Shown here: in pieces, positions 1-8,297 of the stretch
Numbering within the stretch: position 1 is the stretch's first letter
Layout: every line of letters begins with the position of its first letter
Source of the DNA: Leptospira vanthielii serovar Holland str. Waz Holland = ATCC 700522
Lineage (GTDB): Bacteria > Spirochaetota > Leptospiria > Leptospirales > Leptospiraceae
NCBI RefSeq assembly: GCF_000332455.1
Contig: NZ_AOGY02000029.1
Location: 4 to 21,272, forward strand
Reading direction: 5' to 3'
Length of the DNA stretch: 21,269 nucleotides
The notes under the pieces: generated by a model
Told to the model about the DNA's origin: nothing
Database searches by the model: none
The model's input: the letters and a program-made list of their open reading frames with translations, nothing else
Translations under genes and position numbers: made by a program

Positions 1-90
1 TACCAACTTTGATTTTAATAGGTGTTTTCGGATGATGCCTATCTTGTCATCCGCTTTGAACGTACGTCTTTCTCTTACTTGTTTTTCCAT
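1..90 (-). CDS. Transposase N-terminus, partial (IS3-type OrfA-like)
   Basis: The reverse complement of the first 90 bases reads an open frame from the ATG at 90-88 to the window edge: 30 residues, starting MEKQVRERRTFKADDKIG and continuing IIRKHLLKSKLV. A basic N-terminus followed by a helix of the form K-x-x-I-I-R-x-H-L resembles the start of the HTH (Transposase_8) domain of IS3-type first-frame proteins, which binds the element's terminal repeats. A good ribosome binding site (GGAG at 101-98, seven bases before the ATG) supports this start. Everything after residue 30 lies outside the window, so I cannot say whether the element is intact. I could not identify its inverted repeat in 91-200. 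It is divergent from the copper cluster and unrelated to it. Confidence 0.55.
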   Translation of the reverse strand, partial: MEKQVRERRTFKADDKIGIIRKHLLKSKLV

Positions 91-398
91 CTCTAATCTC
101 CATTTTCGGCTTGGAGTATTAGCTTAATTTAGGTCAGCAAAATTGCGTTTTCATCTGAACTGGAATAGAATCCGGAGAAATTTGTTAAAAAAAGCCTTCT
201 TTTTATTCTACCTCATGATTTTAAAAAAGTTGAGTCTGTTCAAATTAAATTTCTATTAAAAGATTTAAAATTTTTTTCATTATTATTCTAATTATAAACT
301 ATCAATTTCCAACTTATTATCCTTGCTCTTTCTCTTTAGGTCAACTTTTTTCCTAAAAAAGTTCTTGCCATATAGATTCATACGTCTAAAAAAGTGCT
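91..398. other. Intergenic region between transposase fragment and copper cluster
   Basis: 308 bases without a convincing gene, very AT-rich from about 180 onward. It should hold the end of the insertion element (left part) and the promoter of the plus-strand copper cluster (right part). I see no clear CueR, CsoR or CopY operator dyad. One weak sigma-70-like promoter is listed separately. Confidence 0.5.
230..259 (+). promoter_or_regulatory. Weak sigma-70-like promoter candidate for the copper cluster
   Basis: TTGAGT at 230-235 and TATTAA at 254-259 are separated by 18 bases, about 140 bases upstream of the first small gene. Such matches arise easily in AT-rich DNA, so this is only a candidate. 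Confidence 0.2.
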
Positions 399-788
399 AT
401 GAGGAAGATTTTAATTTTACTACTGGCAATTGCTATTTCTTTTAGCTTTGATTGCCGTGATCTAATGGCGTCTAAAATTGTCTACCACCTCATAAAAATT
501 CAGTCCACTCACTCTAAACCCAAATGCCACCAAGAAAAAGACTCCTCTAAGAAAGACTGTGATTGCACTAAAACGAAAGCTATTAGTATTGAAGATTCTT
601 CTAAGGATTTAAAGAAGACGTTTCGTATCGAGTTTGTTTTCGGTTCTCCTCTAAATGTAACCTGTGCTTTAGATATTTCATCTAACGCATTTTTTTCTTT
701 TGTTCCAAAAATCCTTTCCCCTCATCCAAAAATCCTTTCCCCTCATCCAAAACCATCTCCAGTAAAAACGATTCATCTCCTAATCTGA
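399..788 (+). CDS. Small Cys/His-rich exported protein heading the copper cluster
   Basis: A 129-residue protein. The N-terminus (MRKILILLLAIAISFSF) is a signal peptide or short membrane anchor, so the protein probably acts in the periplasm. The middle carries closely spaced possible metal ligands (CHQEKD at about 43-48, then DCDC around 54-57), followed by a more hydrophobic stretch and a Pro/His-rich tail made by a tandem duplication (KILSPHP twice). I do not recognise a named family. Small secreted Cys-rich proteins often precede Cus/Czc-type RND operons, and a metal-binding or signalling role is an inference from position and cysteines. There is no strong ribosome binding site before the ATG. 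It precedes the CusC-like gene by 81 bases on the same strand. It may be a real but poorly conserved gene. Confidence 0.55.
   Translation: MRKILILLLAIAISFSFDCRDLMASKIVYHLIKIQSTHSKPKCHQEKDSSKKDCDCTKTKAISIEDSSKDLKKTFRIEFVFGSPLNVTCALDISSNAFFSFVPKILSPHPKILSPHPKPSPVKTIHLLI
707..748 (+). repeat. Two-copy 21-bp tandem repeat in the 3' end of the small Cys-rich gene
   Basis: Two identical 21-bp units, 707-727 and 728-748, adjacent and in frame, encoding KILSPHP twice. Being a multiple of three it keeps the frame, so it looks like a recent slippage duplication in the C-terminal tail. Confidence 0.9.
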
Positions 789-869
789 TTTTAACCTCCT
801 ATTTTTCCTTTTTAGGTTATACACCTAGTTTATTTATTAATACTATTTTCATCCTTTAGGAGGACTGTA

Positions 870-2198
870 ATGAATCGAGTAATTATTATTGTACTTTTTC
901 TTTTAACAGTAGTTATTTACCCACAAGAAGTTGATACTCAGTTAGAAAATTTAATTTCATTACACCCTGAAATTAAGTCCCTTGACGCAGAGCTAAATTC
1001 TAAACGCGCCAATGCAGGTCATGAAACAACTTACCCCGATCCCAAGATTGGAGTAGCATTTCGAAATTACCCAACGCGTTCTTATACTCCCAATGATCGA
1101 GCTTATGATACACCGAGCATGACTGGAATCGAATATAGTATCTCACAAGAAATTCCTTTTCCTGGTAAATTAACCTTGCAGGGTAAGGCTGGCAAATTAA
1201 TGGAAATGGAATTTTTACATTTTGCTAAATCTCGCAAAAATCAATTTCTGCTGGAATATCTTTCCCAATTAGTTCGATTAAAAAGCTCCGAGAAAAAAAT
1301 AATCTTAAATGATCTGATTCGAAAAACTTTAGAAAGCCAGAAAACAATTTCTGCTTCTACTTTTGCCACTGGAAATTCTGCTTTGTCTAAAACTCTAAAA
1401 TTACAGGTGGAAGGGACTGTTTCGCAAGAGCGTGAAATTGAATTTACCCGCGACAAAAAAAACGCAATCGCTTCCTTAGAATATTTCAAAACAGATAATA
1501 CAAACCTTGCTAAAATTCTAGAGGTGGACGCCAGCAAATATCTTTTAGAAAAGTTAGCATTCGTCAAATCTGAAAAGCAAAATCTCAAACTAAACTTAGT
1601 CGAAAATCCAAACTACAAATTGGCATCTGTCGCAATCGAGCGCGCAAAAAATGAGAGCAAACTTTCAAGTATTCTCCATGCGCCTGATACGGAAATTTTC
1701 TTTGCCTATATGAAAAGACGAAACCAGATAGTCACTGTAGATAACGGTCCATTAGATTACCGGATAATGGATAATACCGAATATCGAGGTAATTTATTTT
1801 CGTTTGGGATAAATGTTAGAGTTCCAGTTTGGTCTTTTTTCTCCAGTCATGATCTAAAAGAAAGATCCCAAGAAAACACAAAATCAAAAACATTCGAGCT
1901 AGAAAGAAATAAACTATTTCTTGAATCGAACTTTGATAAACTATTTGTTACTCTCGAATCATTAGAGTCTCAAATTGAACTCTATCAGAAAAAATTACTT
2001 CCTGAGCTTAGTAAAAGCTTATCAGCATTATCCTCTCAATATGGTTCGGGAAAAATTGATCTAATCGAAGTTCTTGGTTTAAAAATAGAATTACAAAAAG
2101 CATATATTTCAGAAACAGAATTATTAGAGAAAAAAGCAATTACTATTCTTTTAATTCTAGAACTCACAGACAATCTAATCAAAAATAGGGAGAATTGA
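870..2198 (+). CDS. cusC: CusC/CzcC-type TolC-family outer-membrane channel
   Basis: A 442-residue protein that should form the trimeric outer-membrane channel of a tripartite RND heavy-metal exporter. It has a signal peptide (MNRVIIIVLFLLTVVIYPQ) and the usual early motif of metal-efflux TolC homologues, YPDPKIGVAF at about 55-64. Long amphipathic coiled-coil helices rich in Lys, Glu and Leu make up most of the rest, in two repeats. Length is normal for the outer-membrane efflux protein family. The start is fixed by a strong AGGAGG at 858-863. It stops one base before the start of the CusB-like adaptor, so the two are co-transcribed and probably translationally coupled. Gene order C-B-A matches heavy-metal RND operons. 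The Cus assignment comes from the pump two genes downstream. Confidence 0.85.
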   Translation: MNRVIIIVLFLLTVVIYPQEVDTQLENLISLHPEIKSLDAELNSKRANAGHETTYPDPKIGVAFRNYPTRSYTPNDRAYDTPSMTGIEYSISQEIPFPGKLTLQGKAGKLMEMEFLHFAKSRKNQFLLEYLSQLVRLKSSEKKIILNDLIRKTLESQKTISASTFATGNSALSKTLKLQVEGTVSQEREIEFTRDKKNAIASLEYFKTDNTNLAKILEVDASKYLLEKLAFVKSEKQNLKLNLVENPNYKLASVAIERAKNESKLSSILHAPDTEIFFAYMKRRNQIVTVDNGPLDYRIMDNTEYRGNLFSFGINVRVPVWSFFSSHDLKERSQENTKSKTFELERNKLFLESNFDKLFVTLESLESQIELYQKKLLPELSKSLSALSSQYGSGKIDLIEVLGLKIELQKAYISETELLEKKAITILLILELTDNLIKNREN

Positions 2199-2199
2199 T

Positions 2200-3261
2200 A
2201 TGAAAAAACTTTTACATTCGACAATTACATTTATTATGCTAATTTCCTTTTTACAATCCTGTAAAAAGGAAAAAGAAATCTGGACATGCAGAATGCACCC
2301 TGCTTATACCTCTGATAGACCCGGGCAATGTCCTATTTGTAATATGGATTTAGTCAAGAAAGAGAAATCACAAGTAACCCCTCCTAAATCAGAATCTCAT
2401 ACAGAGCATGAACATGGAAATCCTTCTTCAAACCCTACAAATAAAAATGATGCGACTACTATTTATTTGCCCGAAGAAAAGCAGCAATTAATCGGCATAA
2501 AAACAGATATTGTAACAATTAGAAGTCTGAATAAAAGTATTAACGCATATTCCAGAGTAGCCTATGACCCTGAGCTTTATACTGCCATCTTAGAATATAA
2601 AGAAGCGCGAAAAGCAGGGCAAATGCTTAGCGAAGATTCAAGTGTAGTTTTACCAAATTCTCTCTTAAATTCAAGCATTGTCCGACTTAGACAATTAGGA
2701 CTTTCCGATTCGCAGATATCTGAGTGGGGTAACTCAACTCGAAATCCAGATGAGCTTATCTTGGGGAGTAAAAATGGAAGAGCTTATATCTACTCCTCCA
2801 TTTACGAAGCTGATATTGCATATGTGAAACGCGGACAAAAAGTAATTTTAAAAATAGATTCCTTTCCAGATAAAATATTCACTGGCACAATTCAAAGCAT
2901 AGACTCTATTCTAGATGAAAAAAATAGAACTCTTCGTTTCCGCTCTTATGTTATTGATAAGGATAATATGCTTAAGCCGCAGATGTTTGGTAATATAGAA
3001 ATTTCTATTCCTCAAAAGAAAGTACTTTCTATTCCCAAGTCTGCTATTCTAAATACAGGCAAACATAAGTTAGCCTACAAGAAAGTATCAAGCGATCAAT
3101 TTTCTCCGGTAATGATAAAGACAGGAATGGAGACCGATGAATTCTATGAAGTGTTGGAAGGTCTCCTTGATGGAGACGAAATCGTTGTAGAATCAAATTT
3201 TCTATTAGATTCAGAAAGTAAAATCAAACTTGGAGGATCTTCTAATGAACACTCCCATTAA
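2200..3261 (+). CDS. cusB: CusB-type periplasmic adaptor lipoprotein with N-terminal heavy-metal-binding domain
   Basis: A 353-residue membrane-fusion protein linking the inner-membrane RND pump to the outer-membrane channel and able to pass metal to the pump. Residues 1-21 are a lipoprotein signal ending LQSC, with Cys-21 as the likely lipidated residue. Next is a small heavy-metal-binding domain at about 28-52: WTCRMHPAY, then PGQCPICNMDLV, the C-x-M-H-P and C-P-x-C-x-M-D-L signature seen in CusB-like proteins. A His/Glu-rich linker follows (SHTEHEHG). From about 85 on come the barrel-sandwich and beta-barrel parts of the adaptor fold (IYSSIYEADIAYVKRGQKV, then FTGTIQSID). The hairpin is short, as in Cus-type adaptors. 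It begins one base after the channel gene and its 3' end overlaps the pump gene. Confidence 0.88.
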   Translation: MKKLLHSTITFIMLISFLQSCKKEKEIWTCRMHPAYTSDRPGQCPICNMDLVKKEKSQVTPPKSESHTEHEHGNPSSNPTNKNDATTIYLPEEKQQLIGIKTDIVTIRSLNKSINAYSRVAYDPELYTAILEYKEARKAGQMLSEDSSVVLPNSLLNSSIVRLRQLGLSDSQISEWGNSTRNPDELILGSKNGRAYIYSSIYEADIAYVKRGQKVILKIDSFPDKIFTGTIQSIDSILDEKNRTLRFRSYVIDKDNMLKPQMFGNIEISIPQKKVLSIPKSAILNTGKHKLAYKKVSSDQFSPVMIKTGMETDEFYEVLEGLLDGDEIVVESNFLLDSESKIKLGGSSNEHSH

Positions 3262-6200
3262 TTCAGACTCTTTTACCTCTAAAATCATACGCTTCTCTGC
3301 TCATAATAAATTTTTGGTATTAGTTGTAATCGGGGTAATACTCATTGGCTCCTATTATTCTATTACTAATATTCCTCTCGATGCAATTCCTGATCTATCT
3401 GATACACAGGTCATAGTCTATTCCCGCTGGGATAGAAGTCCCGATATTATAGAAGACCAGGTGACTTATCCTATCATCACAGGTCTACTCGGTGCTCCCA
3501 AAGTGAAAGTTATCCGTGGATTTTCTGACTTCGGCTATTCGTTCGTATACGTTATATTCCAAGATGGAACAGATATTTACTGGGCGAGATCGCGCGTTCT
3601 AGAATATCTATCTCGCATTCAATCTAGACTTCCAGAAGGCGTGCAAACAGAACTCGGTCCCGACGCGACAGGTGTAGGTTGGGTTTATCAGTATGCACTG
3701 GTTGATAAGAGCGGCAATAACTCATTAACCGATATTCGTTCTTTTCAGGATTTTAAACTTCGTTACTTGTTAAACGCGATACCCGGAGTATCAGAAGTTG
3801 CAGGCATCGGCGGTTTCAAAAAACAGTATCAAATCACTGTTAACCCCATTGCATTGCAAGCTTATGATATTTCCATGGAATCGGTTGTTCAAAAAATTAG
3901 AGAATCTAACCAAGAAACTGGTGCGCGGCTAATGGAGTTAAGCGGTGCTGAATACATGATTCGAGGCAAAGGCTATATTCGAAATATTTCTGATATAGAA
4001 GAAATCAGCCTCGGCACTGATACGACAGGAACTCCCATTCTAGTAAAGAATATCGCAAAAGTAGATTTAGGTCCTGATTTGCGACGCGGGATTTCTGATT
4101 TAGATGGAAAGGGTGACACTGTGGGTGGAATCATTGTTATGCGTCACGGAGAAAATGCTCTCTCTGTGATTGAAAGAGTTAAGAAAAAAATAACAGAAAT
4201 TACTCCCTCTCTTCCGAAAGGATTAGAAATTGTAACTACCTACGATAGATCAACCTTGATCCTGAATGCAATTCACACCTTAAAAGAAAAATTACTCGAA
4301 GAAATGATTGTTGTTTCCATCGTAATTTTAATTTTCCTATGGCATTTTCCGTCTGCAATTGTTCCAATTCTTACGATTCCAATTTCGGTTATCATAGCGT
4401 TTATTCCTATGTATGCGCTAGGTCTTCAATCAAATATCATGTCTCTTTCAGGAATTGCAATCTCTATTGGAGTTTTGGTCGACGGTGCGATAGTAGAAGT
4501 AGAAAACGCTTACAAGAAATTAGAAGAATGGGAATCCGGTGGTCGCATTGGCGACTATCACGTTGTTAGGCTCGAAGCACTTTTGGAAGTAGGTCCTTCT
4601 GTATTTTTTTCTTTGCTAGTAATCGCTGTAGCTTTCTTGCCTGTATTCACTCTCGTTGACCAAGAAGGAAGATTATTTCGTCCTCTTGCGTATTCTAAAA
4701 ATCTTGCTATGGCAATAGCGGCTATTCTTGCTTTAACTCTCGATCCCGCTTTTAGAATGCTTTTCACTAGAATGGATCCATTTACCTTCAAAAATAAATT
4801 CTTAAGTAAAACGGCAACTACCTTGTTAGTCGGTAAATACTATAAGGAAGAAAATCACCCTATCAGTAAAATACTTTTTAAATACTATGAGCCTGCCTGT
4901 GTATTTGTTTTAAATCATCCCCGAACGATAATTGGTTCATCTATATTATTAGTTCTACTTACAATTCCACTCTATCTTCACCTTGGTTCAGAATTCATGC
5001 CTCCCCTTTATGAAGAGACTATTCTGTATATGCCTACAACTCTTCCAGGAGTTTCCGTAGCAGAGACAGAGCGGCTAATGATAAATATGGATAAAAAATT
5101 AAAGCAAATTCCAGAAGTAGTCCGTGTATTTGGAAAAGCAGGAAGATCTGATACATCGACAGATAGTGCTCCTTTCTCTATGATGGAAACGGTTGTCTCA
5201 GTAAAGCCACAAAATGAATGGAGAACAAAAGAAAGATTTTATTCAAAGCTACCAAATTTCACTCATTTTCTATTTAGAAGTTTTGCGCCCGATAGAATCT
5301 CTAAAGAAGAATTAATTGCAATCATGGATAAAGAACTTTCTTTTCCGGGGGTGTCTAACGCATGGACGATGCCTATCAAGGCAAGAATTGATATGCTATC
5401 CACAGGTCTACGAACACCAATCGGTATTAAAATCCAGGGCGAATCGTTAGAAGAAATTGAAAGGCTTGGAATTGAAATGGAAACTGTTTTAAAAACCCTT
5501 CCCGGAGTTAGATCAGTTTTTGCCGAGCGTGCAGCAGGTGGATACTTTTTAGATATAAATTTAAAAAGAGAAAAACTTGCCCGCTACGGAATTACTATCG
5601 CCAGTGCGCAAACTATCATTTTGACCGCAATTGGTGGTGAGTCTGTCACTCAAACTATTGAAGGGCGAGAACGATATACGGTTAATATCCGTTATCCAAG
5701 AGCACTCAGAGAAAATATAGACCAATTAAAGCGTATTTTAGTTCCTACCTCGACTGACTCCCATATTCCCATTGGAGAAATTGCAGACTTAGAATTCAAA
5801 ACAGGACCTGCCATGATTCGAGATGAAAATGGATTCCTTACCGGATACGTTTACTTGGATACAGGTGAATCGGATATTGGTGGTTTTGTAGAGAAAGCAA
5901 AATTGAAAGTAACCGAATCAGTGAAACTTCCTGCAGGTTATACTCTGCTCTGGACTGGTCAATATGAGAATATCATTCGAGTTCGAGAAAGAATGAAGTA
6001 TGTAATCCCTATTACCCTCTTCATTATCTTTTTTCTTATTTATATGAATACTAGTTCTTATATGAAGACAATGATTGTTATGTGCGCTGTTCCCTTTTCG
6101 CTTATTGGGGCTGTAGGAATATTATTTATTCTAGATTACCAAATTTCAATCGCTGTCTGGGTAGGAATGATTGCCCTCATGGGACTCGATGCGGAGACCG

Positions 6201-6517
6201 GTGTATTTATGTTGTTATATCTCGATTTGGCGCACGAAGACGCAAAGAAGAAAGGACTTTTGACAAATGATACTGAGTTAAAAGAATCCATCTTACATGG
6301 TGCAGTAAAAAGAGTTCGTCCTAAAATCATGACTGTCTTATGTGCCATGATGGGGTTACTTCCTATTATGTGGTCTACGGCTACTGGATCAGATGTAATG
6401 AAACGAATTGCTGCTCCCATGGTTGGAGGACTTGTTACTAGCTTTGCGTTAGAGCTTTTAGTTTATCCCGCCATTTATTATTTATGGAAGCGAAAAGAAT
6501 TAAATGTCATTCATTAA
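3245..6517 (+). CDS. cusA: CusA-type heavy-metal RND efflux pump (Cu+/Ag+ type)
   Basis: Inner-membrane RND proton antiporter of the HME family, about 1090 residues, the normal size. I choose ATG 3245 because GGAGG lies at 3232-3236; a longer frame from TTG 3230 has no such site. It overlaps the adaptor gene by 17 bases. Typical stretches include QVTYPIITGLLGAPKVKVIR, DGTDIYWARSRVLEYLS and GPDATGVGWVY. The proton-relay Asp in TM4 is D413 (GVLVDGAIVEVENA). Three methionines that line the metal path in E. coli CusA have counterparts here: M596 (LYMPTTLPG), M646 (FSMMET) and M717 (RIDMLSTG). This favours Cu+/Ag+ over the divalent ions of CzcA. Compared with E. coli CusA there are about 20 extra residues after NEWRTK, seen in many HME pumps. 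The C-terminal motif RPKIMTVLCAMMGLLPIMW is intact. Confidence 0.92.
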   Translation: MNTPINSDSFTSKIIRFSAHNKFLVLVVIGVILIGSYYSITNIPLDAIPDLSDTQVIVYSRWDRSPDIIEDQVTYPIITGLLGAPKVKVIRGFSDFGYSFVYVIFQDGTDIYWARSRVLEYLSRIQSRLPEGVQTELGPDATGVGWVYQYALVDKSGNNSLTDIRSFQDFKLRYLLNAIPGVSEVAGIGGFKKQYQITVNPIALQAYDISMESVVQKIRESNQETGARLMELSGAEYMIRGKGYIRNISDIEEISLGTDTTGTPILVKNIAKVDLGPDLRRGISDLDGKGDTVGGIIVMRHGENALSVIERVKKKITEITPSLPKGLEIVTTYDRSTLILNAIHTLKEKLLEEMIVVSIVILIFLWHFPSAIVPILTIPISVIIAFIPMYALGLQSNIMSLSGIAISIGVLVDGAIVEVENAYKKLEEWESGGRIGDYHVVRLEALLEVGPSVFFSLLVIAVAFLPVFTLVDQEGRLFRPLAYSKNLAMAIAAILALTLDPAFRMLFTRMDPFTFKNKFLSKTATTLLVGKYYKEENHPISKILFKYYEPACVFVLNHPRTIIGSSILLVLLTIPLYLHLGSEFMPPLYEETILYMPTTLPGVSVAETERLMINMDKKLKQIPEVVRVFGKAGRSDTSTDSAPFSMMETVVSVKPQNEWRTKERFYSKLPNFTHFLFRSFAPDRISKEELIAIMDKELSFPGVSNAWTMPIKARIDMLSTGLRTPIGIKIQGESLEEIERLGIEMETVLKTLPGVRSVFAERAAGGYFLDINLKREKLARYGITIASAQTIILTAIGGESVTQTIEGRERYTVNIRYPRALRENIDQLKRILVPTSTDSHIPIGEIADLEFKTGPAMIRDENGFLTGYVYLDTGESDIGGFVEKAKLKVTESVKLPAGYTLLWTGQYENIIRVRERMKYVIPITLFIIFFLIYMNTSSYMKTMIVMCAVPFSLIGAVGILFILDYQISIAVWVGMIALMGLDAETGVFMLLYLDLAHEDAKKKGLLTNDTELKESILHGAVKRVRPKIMTVLCAMMGLLPIMWSTATGSDVMKRIAAPMVGGLVTSFALELLVYPAIYYLWKRKELNVIH

Positions 6518-6594
6518 AAGGAGAAAACAATGAATAAAATGAAAGTAATGGTGATAGGAATTCTATTCCTATTTGGTACAACAGTTTGGGCGCA
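6509..6594 (+). repeat. Duplicated leader, copy 1 (RBS plus signal peptide)
   Basis: 86 bp covering the spacer, the AAAAGGAGAAAAC ribosome binding site and the signal-peptide codons of the gene at 6530. It matches 7601-7686 at 77 of 86 positions by my alignment, without gaps. Confidence 0.9.
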
Positions 6595-6871
6595 AGATGT
6601 TTCTAAGGTAAAAGCAGAACATTTATCGCAGGCTTCTAAATATGAGGAATTAGTGAAAGCACAGCAAAATATTATTGAAGAGCATTCGAAAATGAAAAGT
6701 GATTTTCAAAAGAAATATTGGATAAATGAAAAATTAAGTCCAAAGCTGAAAATAAGAGAAATGGAAACTCATTGCGACAAAATCATTGCGGATGCAAAAT
6801 CTCAAAAAGCCAATTTTGAGATGATGGCTGTAATGCATAATTCTTTAGCAAAAGAGTTAGATAGAAAGTAA
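6530..6871 (+). CDS. Small exported helical protein of the copper cluster
   Basis: A 113-residue protein with a clear signal peptide (MNKMKVMVIGILFLFGTTVWAQ, cleavage after VWA), so it is periplasmic. The mature part is almost all helical and highly charged, with repeated Lys/Glu/Gln and one cysteine (METHCDKII at about 83). No transmembrane segment follows the signal. I do not recognise a family; the look is of a small periplasmic helical protein, and a role in metal sensing or binding is inferred only from position 12 bases after the pump. A strong GGAG site lies before the ATG. The signal peptide is nearly identical to that of the gene at 7622, but the mature parts differ, so only the leader appears shared. 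Confidence 0.75.
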   Translation: MNKMKVMVIGILFLFGTTVWAQDVSKVKAEHLSQASKYEELVKAQQNIIEEHSKMKSDFQKKYWINEKLSPKLKIREMETHCDKIIADAKSQKANFEMMAVMHNSLAKELDRK

Positions 6872-6880
6872 ATTTAAGAT

Positions 6881-6916
6881 AATTCAGAATTAAATATAAA
6901 AATTTAATTCTGAATT
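6881..6916. terminator. Perfect 15-bp AT-rich hairpin after the small helical protein
   Basis: The arm AATTCAGAATTAAAT (6881-6895) and its exact reverse complement (6902-6916) enclose a 6-base loop. There is no T tract after it on the plus strand, so it may be a weak terminator, an mRNA stabiliser or a processing site between the pump cluster and the methyltransferase gene. Confidence 0.45.
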
Positions 6917-6933
6917 TCACTGAGGAGAGAACA

Positions 6934-7584
6934 ATGAATAAGAAAAAAGAATTTATCCCTGCCTTAGGCTACGATTGGTTAACCGGCTTTTATGATCTAA
7001 CAATTAGATTGACAATGCCTGAGAAAAAATTTCGAACCAAACTAATAGATGAAGTAGAGCCACAGAATGATGAGACTATTTTAGAATTTGGTTACGGCAC
7101 TGGACAAAATATTATTCTTGCACACGAGCGGAATAATAAAACCAAACTAAACGGACTGGATATTGACCCAAAAGTAAAAGAGATAGCTGAATATAAAATA
7201 AAGAAACTTGGGTTTGGGATAACACTTGATCTCTATGAAGGGGCTACTTTCCCGTATCCTGATAACTCGTTTGATAAAGTATTTAGCTCGTTAGTTTTTC
7301 ATCAGCTTGACGCAGAAACGAAGCTACCTTGCTTAAAAGAAATCTATCGCGTATTAAAGCCAAACGGTAATCTTATAATAGGAGATTGGGGAAAGGCTAA
7401 ATCTAAATTAATGCGATTCTTGTTTTATATTGTTCAAATTTTGGACGGCTTTAAAACAACAAATGATAATGTGAATGGACTTTTACCAAAGTTTATGGAG
7501 CAAGCAGGATTTAAGAATGTAGCAGAAAAAGATTTTATCAATACTAGAATTGGAACGTACTCATATTATAGAGCAATAAAATAA
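6934..7584 (+). CDS. Class I SAM-dependent methyltransferase (UbiE/Methyltransf_11-like)
   Basis: A 216-residue soluble protein that should transfer a methyl group from S-adenosylmethionine; the substrate cannot be read from sequence. Motif I is LEFGYGTGQN (residues 50-59), the glycine-rich SAM loop. The acidic residue binding the ribose is in GLDIDPK about 20 residues later. The post-motif region (FPYPDNSFDKVFSSLVFHQL) and motif YRVLKPNGNLIIGDWG match the methyltransferase 11/UbiE group. Length is normal. A good GAGGAGA site precedes the ATG. It sits between two genes with duplicated leaders, as if inserted between them or carried along by the duplication. Similar methyltransferases occur in metal and metalloid resistance clusters, but I see no ArsM-type conserved cysteines, so arsenic methylation is not supported. 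Confidence 0.85.
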   Translation: MNKKKEFIPALGYDWLTGFYDLTIRLTMPEKKFRTKLIDEVEPQNDETILEFGYGTGQNIILAHERNNKTKLNGLDIDPKVKEIAEYKIKKLGFGITLDLYEGATFPYPDNSFDKVFSSLVFHQLDAETKLPCLKEIYRVLKPNGNLIIGDWGKAKSKLMRFLFYIVQILDGFKTTNDNVNGLLPKFMEQAGFKNVAEKDFINTRIGTYSYYRAIK

Positions 7585-7600
7585 ATGTGAAAATTTTTGA

Positions 7601-7686
7601 ATTCATTAAAAGGAGAAAACAATGAATAAACTTAAAACAATGGTAATAGGAATTCTATTCCTGTTTGGAACAACGGCTTGGGCGCA
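7601..7686 (+). repeat. Duplicated leader, copy 2 (RBS plus signal peptide)
   Basis: Second copy of the 86-bp leader at 6509-6594, exactly 1092 bases downstream, same strand. The first 30 bases, including the ribosome binding site and first codons, are identical; the nine differences lie in the signal-peptide part. Confidence 0.9.
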
Positions 7687-8062
7687 CGACGGTAAAGCGA
7701 CATTGGTAATGGAAGAGATGGTAAAGTTTCATGATGCATTAGTAAAAGAAACTTCAGGAAAGCTTGATACTAAAAAACTTACAGAACTTCTCAATAAAGG
7801 AGCTGATGATAAAAAGGACACGGAGACTTTTAAAAAAGCAATTCCTCTTACAGAAAAATTAGGAAAAGCAGAAACTCTGAAAGATAAATTAAGCGCCTAC
7901 TCTTTGTTAGTCAATGAACTATCATCGGTTGTAGGTCATCATGATAAATCTAAGGCAAATTTATTCTACTGCCCAATGGAAAAGAAAAAATGGATCGCTA
8001 AAGGGGACACCATAGTAAATCCCTATCTGAAAGATATGCGAGATTGTGGAGAAAAGCAATAA
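7622..8062 (+). CDS. Exported DUF3347-like copper-associated protein
   Basis: A 146-residue periplasmic protein with signal peptide MNKLKTMVIGILFLFGTTAWA. The mature part is helical (DALVKETSGKLDTKKLTEL and onward). It ends in the signature FYCPMEKKKWIAKGD, then NPYLKDMRDCGE. This Y-C-P-M ... W ... N-P-Y ... M-x-x-C-G pattern is that of DUF3347-type domains found in CusB-like adaptors and in separate proteins of copper clusters. C117, M119 and C142, with the HDG at the mature N-terminus and the HHD before the motif, are possible copper ligands. It has a strong ribosome binding site identical to that of the gene at 6530. Its stop overlaps the next ATG (TAATG). Copper delivery or buffering is inferred from the family and its neighbours. 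Confidence 0.8.
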   Translation: MNKLKTMVIGILFLFGTTAWAHDGKATLVMEEMVKFHDALVKETSGKLDTKKLTELLNKGADDKKDTETFKKAIPLTEKLGKAETLKDKLSAYSLLVNELSSVVGHHDKSKANLFYCPMEKKKWIAKGDTIVNPYLKDMRDCGEKQ

Positions 8063-8278
8063 TGGGCACGGGTATGGTTGTCGTGATGGTTGTGATGATA
8101 GGGTTTATGTATTTTATGCACAAAGACATGATGTCTCATGATAGCCATGGGCGATCATGGAGCAAAAACAGAAGAATCTAAAACTGTTCCTAATAAAACA
8201 GATGAAAGTAAAGTTGCTCCGAGTAAAACGAATGAAGAGAATAAAAATCACCCAGAAGATCATAAACACACTCACTAG
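8062..8278 (+). pseudogene. Small His/Met-rich membrane protein, frameshifted
   Basis: From ATG 8062, overlapping the previous stop, the frame encodes a Met-rich membrane helix (MGTGMVVVMVVMIGFMYFM) and then HKDMMSHDSHG. Here the frame breaks at GGG 8149-8151 and reaches a stop at 8179. Dropping one G restores a frame that continues GDHGAKTEESKTVPN and ends HPEDHKHTH at a stop in 8276-8278, giving about 71 residues. The His-rich segment runs straight across the break (SHDSHGDHG), which is strong evidence for a single ancestral gene with an inserted G. Small Met/His-rich membrane proteins are common at the end of copper operons. It may be a true inactivation, a sequencing error in a G run, or slippage; the sequence alone cannot decide. 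Confidence 0.7.
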
Positions 8279-8297
8279 GATGATGACAAATAAAAAA

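Noticed and set aside
3230..3244. TTG start for the CusA-like pump
   Set aside because: The ATG at 3245 has GGAGG at the right distance; the five extra residues come from that ribosome binding site.
4564..4580. GTTAGGC inside cusA as the R' partner of the attC0 R'' box
   Set aside because: It is a chance 7-base match in a conserved coding region; a cassette beginning there would cut the pump gene.
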